This document shows, piece by piece, positions 35,685 to 43,011 of a DNA stretch of 64,000 bases (positions are counted from its first letter, which is position 1; every line of letters starts with the position of its first letter). The stretch comes from Cesiribacter sp964504565 (lineage in GTDB: Bacteria > Bacteroidota > Bacteroidia > Cytophagales > Cyclobacteriaceae). The stretch spans positions 1 through 64,000 of the forward strand of contig CAZDEY010000009.1 of the NCBI GenBank assembly GCA_964504565.1, read 5' to 3'. The notes beneath the pieces were generated by a model, which saw only the letters and a list, made by a program, of their open reading frames with translations, was not told the origin of the DNA and ran no database searches. The position numbers and the translations under genes are program-made.

Positions 35685-36473
35685 TTATTCCTTTTTCTTC
35701 TCTGATTTATTTGAGTTTGAAGAATCTCTCTTTTCCGTTCTTGAGAAATTTTCTCGAATCATTTTAGGCTGGGTTTTGATGACTTTATTAGGGTCAACTT
35801 TCACCTTGCCTGAATCCTGCTTTGGTGTTTCTTTTTTGTCAGACATAATTATTAATTTATCATTTATTATTTTAAGTGAATCGATTTTAGTAATTATTTC
35901 CTCATAATTTTTAAGATTGAAGTCTTTAGGTTTCTCGTCTTTGAAAATCACGAATCCCGTACAAAGTAAATACGTTAGGACAGCCGCTAACGCTGATTTA
36001 AAGGCAAAGTCATAATACTTTGATTTGATCATAAAAAGGTAAGAGTTATGCTGTATAGCTTCTTCCATTTCATTCAGGTAGGTAGCTTTTACATATTCAT
36101 TCAAAATCTCTTCGTTATCAGTTTCCAACGACTCTTCGTATTGAGATTTTATTTCAGTGTAATAATATTTTGGGTAATGTAGATAAGCAACATCTATTGG
36201 TTTCAGAAGTAAATATGTATTTTGAATTGAAATTGAAAGCATCACTATAAATCCTAGAAGTAGTATCGAGTAAACACTAATCAATATCCAATTTGATTCT
36301 GTAAATGTTTCAAAAGGGTACTTTACTACTTGTAAAATATAAATCGCTATTACTGAATATATCAGGACAAGAATTGATATTTTACTCTGTGTCTTTTGAT
36401 AACTAGAGTAGTAAAAATCGAGAACCTTATTATTAAGTTCTATTTGTTCGTCTATGTCAAGATAGTTCTTCAT
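35685..36473 (-). CDS. Putative cassette-borne membrane protein, unknown function
   Basis: 262 aa, clearly more AT-rich than its neighbours. Three membrane segments are visible: about 32-51 (ISILVLIYSVIAIYILQVV), 64-87 (WILISVYSILLLGFIVML) and 163-181 (ALAAVLTYLLCTGFVIF). A long charged loop lies between helices 2 and 3, and a Lys/Ser-rich cytosolic tail closes the protein (EKRDSSNSNKSEKKKE). No family is recognised. It lies between two attC-like ends, so I read it as a gene-cassette cargo. A defence or stress role is possible but has no direct support. Confidence 0.7.
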   Translation of the reverse strand: MKNYLDIDEQIELNNKVLDFYYSSYQKTQSKISILVLIYSVIAIYILQVVKYPFETFTESNWILISVYSILLLGFIVMLSISIQNTYLLLKPIDVAYLHYPKYYYTEIKSQYEESLETDNEEILNEYVKATYLNEMEEAIQHNSYLFMIKSKYYDFAFKSALAAVLTYLLCTGFVIFKDEKPKDFNLKNYEEIITKIDSLKIINDKLIIMSDKKETPKQDSGKVKVDPNKVIKTQPKMIRENFSRTEKRDSSNSNKSEKKKE

Positions 36474-36482
36474 TCAAATTAT

Positions 36483-36587
36483 GTCTAACATCTGTATGAA
36501 ACACACCAGTGTGCTTTACCCGCCAATATCCGGCGTATAAAACACATAAATGCATCTTATATCCATTATGTCCTTATCAAGTAACCC
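36483..36587 (-). repeat. Partial attC-like end upstream of the 262-aa gene
   Basis: On the minus strand this ends with GTTAGAC (36489-36483, fits GTTRRRY), preceded by CATACAGAT and a CACAC/GTGTG hairpin, then a stem GTGTTTTATACGCC / GGCGGGTAAAGCACAC. A matching R'' box (RYYYAAC) was not found toward 36587, so only one half is convincing. Confidence 0.4.
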
Positions 36588-37403
36588 TTACTTCTTGAAA
36601 AACTTCTCCTGGCGGTTCTCTATTATTAGATAGTAAACCCCGGTGGCCAGGCTGCTAACGTTTATTTCGTTATTGTTGCCTTTAAGAACCTCGGTGCCGT
36701 CCAGGGTGGTAATTTGGTATTCGGTGGCTTTGCTTAAATATAGCTTATCGGCTACGCGGTTGGGGGTAAAGGTTATGGGGTCGGCCGAGGAGTTGTAGGC
36801 TTCTACCCTGCTGTAGTACATTTCGCCGTCATCCTGAAGAAAGCGGATGCGGTACTCGTTATCGCCGCTGTAGTGCTGCACCTCGGCCTGGTAATTATTA
36901 TAGGCCGGCTGGGCATTTACCGTAGCTACCGGAACCCAGCTTTCCTTCTGCCCCTGCTCCAGAAAAAATTTGCCGTTACGCTGCGCACCGTTAGTAGTCC
37001 AGAAAACCTTTTCTTCGGTAATATTGATAGCGAGGTAGCGGAAGCCATTAGTAGCCCGAATAGCCGTTGGGTTTATAACCTTGGGCATACAGCCGGCCCC
37101 GTACACTATCCTGATTTCCACCGGGGCTTTTTCGGATAAATCGGTAAGCCGAATGGTATAGGCGCTGGCCCGGGGGTTTTGGTAAATTAAGGAACCATTC
37201 AGGTAAACCTCTTGCGTGCAGTAACCATCGCCGCCGGCCGAAAGCGGGTTTTGAACGTAGATGTTCTTGCCGTTATTAACGCCGGTTATAATTATTTCCT
37301 GATCGCTATCCGGCACGGACGCAGTTGCCCCGACCCCGGTTTGGGCTACAGAAGGCGTTAGGCTTACGCCTAAAAAAATCAGGAATAGCAGGCGGTGCAA
37401 CAT
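36588..37403 (-). CDS. Secreted protein with type IX secretion C-terminal tail
   Basis: 271 aa. Signal peptide MLHRLLFLIFLGVSLTPSVAQ. The C-terminal 70 residues have the T9SS type A pattern: TPNRVADKLYLSKATEYQITTL, then GTEVLKG, NEINVSSLATGVYYLII and a Lys-rich end (EKFFKK). The middle is beta-rich with no recognised enzyme domain. It should be exported through Sec, then across the outer membrane by T9SS. It is the gene next to the outer edge of the cassette-like region. Confidence 0.82.
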   Translation of the reverse strand: MLHRLLFLIFLGVSLTPSVAQTGVGATASVPDSDQEIIITGVNNGKNIYVQNPLSAGGDGYCTQEVYLNGSLIYQNPRASAYTIRLTDLSEKAPVEIRIVYGAGCMPKVINPTAIRATNGFRYLAINITEEKVFWTTNGAQRNGKFFLEQGQKESWVPVATVNAQPAYNNYQAEVQHYSGDNEYRIRFLQDDGEMYYSRVEAYNSSADPITFTPNRVADKLYLSKATEYQITTLDGTEVLKGNNNEINVSSLATGVYYLIIENRQEKFFKK

Positions 37404-37470
37404 TAGGCCGGGGGCATTAACAGGCTAAAATAGGACTTAAATCTCTACTTTAACGTAATATGCCACCAAT

Positions 37471-38700
37471 TTATTCAAATCGCAAGGATTCTACCGGATC
37501 CAGCCGGGCGGCTTTGCGGGCTGGGTACCAACCGGATAGCAAACCAACGGCAATACATACAGTAGTTCCTATAATTATCCACAGCCAGGGAACTATAAAC
37601 ACGGCATCGCCCACCAGGCCGGAAACCAAGTTACCAATAGTTATGCCCAAGGCTATACCAATAGCCCCGCCCAACAGGCAAATTACTATGGCTTCAATAA
37701 GAAATTGCTGCTGAATTTTACTTGGCGTAGCACCTAAAGCTTTACGCACGCCAATTTCGCGGGTACGCTCGGTTACGGTTACCAGCATCATGTTTAATAA
37801 ACTTACCGATGCCCCAATAAGCGCAATAGTGGCAATAATTATACCGCCAATCGTCATGGTTGATCCAATTTCATCCAGGCTTTCGGCGGCCGATATGTTT
37901 CGTTTCAGTTCAAAAGACTCTGCCTGGCCTAGCTGGTCCTTCCGTATGTTACGCATAATACCGGTAGACTCATCCATGGCGTTTTGCAGTCGGCTGGGGT
38001 CAGCAACTGCTACATCAATTTCGTAGGATAATTCCTGCTGACTAAAGCGGGATGCCGCCGTAACCGGAATTAAAATACTGCGTCCGGTGCCGCTATTGCC
38101 GCCCATAGCCCCGGCTTCTTCCAGCACTCCTAAAACTTTAAACTTGGTATTAAATAGGGTTATTTCGCTATTAACTACTTCCTCATTAGGTTCAAAAACA
38201 GATTCAATAATTGTTTTTCCTATTACCACTACGTTTGCCCCGTACTGAATTTCGCTCGGAGCAAAGTTTCTACCGCTTTCTACATTATAGCCCTGTAAAT
38301 CCAAATAATCTTCATCTACGCCGTTCACAACCATATTTGGGTTGGTTTTTTGGCTGCCGTGCTTAACTTCGGCCTGGCCCACAAAGGCGCTAATTCCTAC
38401 CGTGGCCGGAATATCAAAAATATCTTTAAACCGCTGCGCCTGAAAGTACGATATAGCCGGACGGGGCTTATCGCTACGGCCCCACCGCTGAACCCCAGCT
38501 TCCGGCACCCGAATGGTAAAACTGTTAGCTCCTAAATTGGCAAACTCGCTAGTTATAGAAGCCTGCATGCTATCTATAGCCGTTAGTATGCCTACCAATG
38601 CCATAATACCAATGGCTACAATACCGGCCGTAAGTACACTGCGCAGCATATTGCCCTTTACCGAACGTAAGCCTTCTCTAATATTTTCGCGAATCTCCAT
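37471..38700 (-). CDS. ABC transporter permease (MacB/FtsX type)
   Basis: 409 aa. An N-terminal helix (about 20-42) is followed by a large periplasmic MacB_PCD domain (about 45-260) and three C-terminal helices (about 285-400) containing ERTREIGVRKALGATPSKIQQQFLIEA, the FtsX-family signature, and a closing PARKAARLDPVESLRFE. Such permeases pair with an ATPase for mechanotransmission or export of peptides and lipoproteins. No ATPase gene lies beside it in this window. Confidence 0.93.
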   Translation of the reverse strand: MEIRENIREGLRSVKGNMLRSVLTAGIVAIGIMALVGILTAIDSMQASITSEFANLGANSFTIRVPEAGVQRWGRSDKPRPAISYFQAQRFKDIFDIPATVGISAFVGQAEVKHGSQKTNPNMVVNGVDEDYLDLQGYNVESGRNFAPSEIQYGANVVVIGKTIIESVFEPNEEVVNSEITLFNTKFKVLGVLEEAGAMGGNSGTGRSILIPVTAASRFSQQELSYEIDVAVADPSRLQNAMDESTGIMRNIRKDQLGQAESFELKRNISAAESLDEIGSTMTIGGIIIATIALIGASVSLLNMMLVTVTERTREIGVRKALGATPSKIQQQFLIEAIVICLLGGAIGIALGITIGNLVSGLVGDAVFIVPWLWIIIGTTVCIAVGLLSGWYPARKAARLDPVESLRFE

Positions 38701-38709
38701 GGTAGTATT

Positions 38710-38737
38710 GAGTCATGAGTCGTGAGTCGTGAGTATA
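38710..38737. repeat. Heptamer series (GAGTCGT-like), 4 units
   Basis: GAGTCAT, GAGTCGT, GAGTCGT and GAGTATA in register, 9 bp upstream of the permease start. Together with 38819-38853 it forms an inverted pair between two divergent genes. Confidence 0.85.
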
Positions 38738-38818
38738 GGACACTTCTTGCAAAGAACTATTAAGAAATCCAGAGTATAAGCTAGTTTGCTATTACTCATG
38801 TTAATTTTATAATATCAA

Positions 38819-38853
38819 ATCTCAAGACTCAATACTCACGACTCAAGACTATC
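38819..38853. repeat. Heptamer series (GACTCAA-like), 5 units, inverted relative to 38710
   Basis: ATCTCAA, GACTCAA, TACTCAC, GACTCAA and GACTATC at a 7-bp period. ACGACTC in this block is the reverse complement of GAGTCGT in the array 80 bp upstream. Confidence 0.85.
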
Positions 38854-38918
38854 ATCCAATACTACCATAATTGGTACAAAAGTTGAATAGTTTTAGGATA
38901 AATCGCGTTATTGATGGT

Positions 38919-40196
38919 ATGACTGGTCAGAAGCTTATGCGTGCAGCATTATCCCTAGTAATTATTTTATCTATCGGCCTATCGGCTCGGGCATCCTATA
39001 TCTTTATTCCGATGGATGCCACCCAAACCGACCACCTGAAAGCCTACGGCATAGCCTATTGGGTGCTGGAACGCCAGCAAGAGGTTGAGTGGCTGCTTAA
39101 TTATAAAGGCGGCAGCTTCATGACTCCCTGGAACCAGGCCGTAGAAAATGAATTAATCATTCGCAATGTTAGCTATACGGTATTTAGCAATGCTAACGGC
39201 AATGCCATTAAAGCCGAAATTGCCAGCCCGGCTACCAACCAGGATGTGATGAAACTGGAAAAAGCCCCCAAAATTGCCGTCTATACCCCGGATAGCAAAT
39301 TGCCTTGGGACGATGCCGTAACCATGGTGCTTACCTACGCCGAAATACCCTACGATAAAGTTTTTGACGATCAGGTAATGTACGATGAGCTGCCTCAGTA
39401 TGACTGGCTGCACCTGCACCACGAAGATTTTACCGGCCAATACGGCAAGTTCTACGCTATTTACCGGAATGAACCCTGGTACCGCCAGCAGCAGCTAGAG
39501 TTTGAGCAAAGCGCCCGCAAGCACGGCTTCAGCAAAGTGAGTGAGCTAAAATTGGCCGTGGTTAAAAAAATCAGGGAATTTGTGGCTGGCGGCGGGTTTC
39601 TGTTCGCTATGTGCTCGGCTACCGATACCTACGATATTGCCCTGGCCGGGGCCGGCGTAGATATGATTGCCGAAATGTACGACCACGACCCGGCTGACCC
39701 GGCTGCCCAGCAAAAACTTCAGTACGATAATACCTTCGCTTTTCAGAATTTCTTGTTGGAAAGAAACCCGCTGGCCTACGAGTACAGCAATATTGATATG
39801 CAGGTGCGCGAACGTCGCCTAACCGAAGATAACGACTACTTCAATCTGTTTGAATTTTCGGCTAAGTGGGACCCGGTGCCTACCATGCTTACCCAAAACC
39901 ATGTGAGCCAGGTTAAAGGATTTTTGGGGCAAACCACGGCTTTCCGTAGCAATTTAATTAAGCCCGATGTAGTAATTATGGGCGAGAACAAAATGGTTGG
40001 CGAGGCTCGCTACATTCACGGTATATTCGGCAAAGGCTTCTGGACGTTCTATGGTGGCCATGACCCCGAAGATTACCAACACGTAGTTGGTGAAGAACCT
40101 ACTGACCTGAACCTGCACCCTAACTCGCCGGGCTACCGGTTAATCCTGAATAATATCTTGTTTCCGGCCGCAAAGAAGAAAAAGCAAAAAACCTGA
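38919..40196 (+). CDS. Exported protein with glutamine amidotransferase-like core, conserved in Bacteroidota
   Basis: 425 aa from the ATG at 38919; a TTG at 38871 and an ATG at 38937 are alternatives. The signal peptide is KLMRAALSLVIILSIGLSARAS. The mature part has IAVYTPDSKLPWDDAV and IREFVAGGGFLFAMCSATDTYD, which resembles the elbow region of class I glutamine amidotransferase/ThuA-like folds. Homologues have been labelled asparagine synthetase B, but no such synthetase motif is present and export argues against that role. Function is unknown. The Lys-rich end is unusual. Confidence 0.6.
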   Translation: MTGQKLMRAALSLVIILSIGLSARASYIFIPMDATQTDHLKAYGIAYWVLERQQEVEWLLNYKGGSFMTPWNQAVENELIIRNVSYTVFSNANGNAIKAEIASPATNQDVMKLEKAPKIAVYTPDSKLPWDDAVTMVLTYAEIPYDKVFDDQVMYDELPQYDWLHLHHEDFTGQYGKFYAIYRNEPWYRQQQLEFEQSARKHGFSKVSELKLAVVKKIREFVAGGGFLFAMCSATDTYDIALAGAGVDMIAEMYDHDPADPAAQQKLQYDNTFAFQNFLLERNPLAYEYSNIDMQVRERRLTEDNDYFNLFEFSAKWDPVPTMLTQNHVSQVKGFLGQTTAFRSNLIKPDVVIMGENKMVGEARYIHGIFGKGFWTFYGGHDPEDYQHVVGEEPTDLNLHPNSPGYRLILNNILFPAAKKKKQKT

Positions 40197-40223
40197 CACC
40201 ATACTAATTTCTTTAGCAATACT

Positions 40224-40255
40224 TTTTGCTAAGGGAGGTGGGTAGCGTACCTTTG
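40224..40255 (+). promoter_or_regulatory. Bacteroidota-type promoter for the gene at 40275
   Basis: TTTTG (40224-40228) and TACCTTTG (40248-40255) with a 19-bp spacer, ending 19 bp before the ATG. It is one of the clearest promoters in the window. Confidence 0.7.
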
Positions 40256-40274
40256 CCGGTATAATTACTCCTGA

Positions 40275-41396
40275 ATGCCCAAGAAGAAAAAAGTATCGCT
40301 AAGCACCGGATTTTTTGCCGCGCAGGCAGCCGTATACAATTTCTTTTTGCCGCATTTTTTTTCTGCCTGGCTGGCCAACCCGGCTGGTAAACGCTTTGGT
40401 ATTGGTGTGGTTCATCAACCCGGATGGGATTACAGCAATCGGGCTACTAAATCGGTTGGGCTGGAGGTTTTGCAGATACTTAACCGGTACCGCCAATCAG
40501 TTTTAAAGCAGAAGAAGAGCTTAAAGCCCATACAGCTTTCTTATGCCTATACTAAACATTATAGCATTACCGAAAGCCTCCGGCAATTAGCTACGGAAGC
40601 TAACGAACAAATGCACTTAGGCCAGTTACGGCAATTTATTACCGAAGAAAGCTGGGCGGAGTGGCAAGCCGCTGCCCAGCCCAAAATAGCCGACAGCCGA
40701 ACCCTGTACCTCATATCAATTCTGGAAGATTCATTACCCTTTGCCAGCCTTGAACCTTGGCTAAATAAACGGCAGGATTTTCTGTTTGTAGCACCCAAAT
40801 ATCTTTTAAGCAAGCCAGAAAATAAGCTAACTGAAGAAGAACTCGGCTATAAGCAACGCTTAGGAAACTTCTTAGGAGTTCAGTATTCCGACGATGGCAG
40901 TTTTAAAATGTCTACCGCCAGCTTTTTAGTAGAAGCTCAATTACCGGAAAGCAGCGATTGGCCAGGTTACTCCTTATTTTTAGCAACTTCGGAAATTGCC
41001 GTAGCCGAACGCTTTTTAAGCAGTACTCAGGAATCGGTGGTTGCCGCCGCCCAGCATCAACGCGGCTTGTTTTCTACTGAGAAAGCCCCAACTAAAGTAG
41101 TAGAAGCAGATTCAGTTCAACAACTAATAGAAAGCCAAGCCAGTTGGACTAACCAGGAATTGTACGAATCGCTGCTGAAGCACAGCATGCTGCCCAGCCC
41201 GGAACTTAGCACCCAATTACGTATATGCTTACAGCAAGCCAGCTTTGGGGTAGTAGGTAAGAAGAAAAAATTTACTCCTTTACCTAGTGATATGAACTTA
41301 TCCCTAACCCTGCTGGACTACCGAAAATCAGAATCGGCTTATCGGTTAGTTAAATCCGAAGAAATAGAAAAGCCTGACTCGGAAAGTCAGGCTTAA
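40275..41396 (+). CDS. Conserved hypothetical cytosolic protein
   Basis: 373 aa, no signal peptide or membrane segment. The basic start MPKKKKVSLST is followed by aromatic-rich stretches (FFLPHFFSAWL), then mixed alpha/beta sequence without known motifs. The last nine codons lie within a hairpin (41370-41394) that serves as the terminator of the convergent lipoprotein gene. It has a good promoter of its own. I do not recognise a family. Confidence 0.6.
   Translation: MPKKKKVSLSTGFFAAQAAVYNFFLPHFFSAWLANPAGKRFGIGVVHQPGWDYSNRATKSVGLEVLQILNRYRQSVLKQKKSLKPIQLSYAYTKHYSITESLRQLATEANEQMHLGQLRQFITEESWAEWQAAAQPKIADSRTLYLISILEDSLPFASLEPWLNKRQDFLFVAPKYLLSKPENKLTEEELGYKQRLGNFLGVQYSDDGSFKMSTASFLVEAQLPESSDWPGYSLFLATSEIAVAERFLSSTQESVVAAAQHQRGLFSTEKAPTKVVEADSVQQLIESQASWTNQELYESLLKHSMLPSPELSTQLRICLQQASFGVVGKKKKFTPLPSDMNLSLTLLDYRKSESAYRLVKSEEIEKPDSESQA
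41368..41394 (-). terminator. Terminator of the lipoprotein gene, embedded in the 3' end of the opposing gene
   Basis: Stem AAGCCTGACT / AGTCAGGCTT (10 bp, 5-nt loop). The T run is on the minus strand (TTTTC), so it ends transcription from 41427-42266. The same bases encode the last residues and part of the stop codon of the plus-strand gene. Confidence 0.8.
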
Positions 41397-41426
41397 AAGT
41401 ATCAGAGTAGTTTCTTACCAAAATTC

Positions 41427-42266
41427 TTACTTAACTTCTATGGTGCGGCTACGGGCACCAATGCTAACTGTAACTAAATCATCACATTCTCCCTCGCCGA
41501 AATTCAGGCCAACGGTCCTTCTATCACCGGCATCAACTGTCATTACTCCGGAAACCGGCAGCTTATTTCCGGTATTCTGGCAGCTTTTAGTATATACCAA
41601 CGCATCGGTAATAGTATTTACGTAGTCAATTCCGCTGCGGCGGCGGCCGGTGGCCGTACCGGTTAAATCAAATACGTCATCATTTTCATCTATGGTATCC
41701 GTACCGTTCCAAACTATAGTATGGTTCACCTCACGGGTAGCGTAATCTCCTTCGGCCCAGGTTACTTTGCCGCCTTCTACCTTGCGGCTAAAGGTCATAG
41801 GGTTATTTGCTTCAGTAATATTTTCCCAGGTTCTGGTTCCTTCAACCGCTAAGCCATTAACCATATAGCCGTTCAATACCGCTACATTTTTAGCTCCGGG
41901 CTGGAACATATAACCGGTACGGGTAATAGTGATTGAACCGCTGCGGGTAATTCCTCGGGCATCCTCACATCCTTCGGTGAAGCTGATAGTAGTTACCCGG
42001 GTATCATTGTTGTGCTCAATACTGGCGCACTTAGTCCAATATGCTTCCAGAGGGGCGTAACGACCGCTTTCTCCGGCTTCAGCTTCCAATACTGCAGCAT
42101 CAACAATTCCATCCAACTCATCAAAGGATGCAGAAATTTCAGCGTCTTTGCTATAGTCTTGGGTTTCTTCGGCAGTAAGGCTTTCTTCCTGGTCAGCTTT
42201 GTTGCAAGAAATAAGCACACTGGCGGCAAGGGCTACCGCCAAACTGGTTCTGAGTAGTTTCTTCAT
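41427..42266 (-). CDS. Lipoprotein, unknown function
   Basis: 279 aa from the ATG at 42266; a TTG at 42317 is not needed. The lipoprotein signal MKKLLRTSLAVALAASVLISC places the lipid on Cys21. An acidic linker (EESLTAEETQDYSKDAE) is followed by a beta-rich domain with repeated short strands (ITRSGSITITRTG and GVMTVDAGDRRTVGLNFG). No catalytic motif is visible. It is probably exposed on the cell surface or in the periplasm. Confidence 0.7.
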   Translation of the reverse strand: MKKLLRTSLAVALAASVLISCNKADQEESLTAEETQDYSKDAEISASFDELDGIVDAAVLEAEAGESGRYAPLEAYWTKCASIEHNNDTRVTTISFTEGCEDARGITRSGSITITRTGYMFQPGAKNVAVLNGYMVNGLAVEGTRTWENITEANNPMTFSRKVEGGKVTWAEGDYATREVNHTIVWNGTDTIDENDDVFDLTGTATGRRRSGIDYVNTITDALVYTKSCQNTGNKLPVSGVMTVDAGDRRTVGLNFGEGECDDLVTVSIGARSRTIEVK

Positions 42267-42394
42267 AGTTAGAAGTTTTTTTGATTGATTACCCTTTAGG
42301 TACAAAGCCAATGCCAAAGTTTAATCAACCTTATGTTTCTGCCCTAAAATTGAAGAAACCCAATCAGAAAATTCCAGCTAAAATCGGAAATCTA

Positions 42395-43009
42395 TTACAC
42401 ACCTGACATTGCCTTACTAAAGCAATCAGCGTAAAAATCAAAGGTTTGGGCTGCTGCTTTTACTGCTTCTTGTTCGGCTTCCGGGTTGGTAAAGGCAGCC
42501 TCAAGTTTACTTCTGAATTCTTTCCAGAGCGCACCGGTTTGCTTACCGTAGCTTCCGTAAAAAACCGGCGGCATATAGGTAGTCAGATCATTATTTTTCT
42601 GTAAAGATTTGGCAATTACCGCCCCGCCTAGCGTGGAGCCTTCCATTACGTAAAGTGTTCCCCACGCCTGCGCCTCGGTCTGTAATTGAGGAGCCTTAGC
42701 CAGCGGGGCGTTTTTCCAAACTGCTTCCGGGTCTTTACCTATTTTCTTCAATTCTTCAATCAGCAAGTTTACCTTTTTACGTTCCGGCCAATCGGGCAAA
42801 AAAGAAGCTACCGCAAAGTTATTTTCCAAAGCTTCCTCCAGATAACGGTGTGCCCAATAGTTAGCCGTAAGCAACCCGTGGTATTCCTTCGGGTTTAACT
42901 CACCGTTTCCTAACTTTTCCGAGCGGGCAACCTCTTCCAGTGCTTCGTGCTGCGGGCGGGTTTGGGTGCGCAATTGTTCAAGAATGGAAGAATTATATAC
43001 TGTGTGCAT
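42395..43009 (-). CDS. Biliverdin-producing heme oxygenase
   Basis: 204 aa, all-helical. The heme-ligand His21 lies in RTQTRPQHEALEEV, and the distal helix has YVMEGSTLGGAVIAKSL, whose Gly-rich kink covers the heme. The enzyme cleaves heme to biliverdin, CO and iron. It starts two bases after the recQ stop on the same strand, so the two genes are co-transcribed. No phytochrome gene is present nearby, so iron release is the more likely role. Confidence 0.9.
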   Translation of the reverse strand: MHTVYNSSILEQLRTQTRPQHEALEEVARSEKLGNGELNPKEYHGLLTANYWAHRYLEEALENNFAVASFLPDWPERKKVNLLIEELKKIGKDPEAVWKNAPLAKAPQLQTEAQAWGTLYVMEGSTLGGAVIAKSLQKNNDLTTYMPPVFYGSYGKQTGALWKEFRSKLEAAFTNPEAEQEAVKAAAQTFDFYADCFSKAMSGV

Positions 43010-43011
43010 TT

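Noticed and set aside
34260..36473. Integrase gene for the cassette-like region
   Set aside because: No tyrosine recombinase reading frame exists in or near this region in either orientation.
38871..38918. TTG start for the exported protein
   Set aside because: Adds a basic segment before an otherwise complete signal peptide; the ATG at 38919 is preferred.
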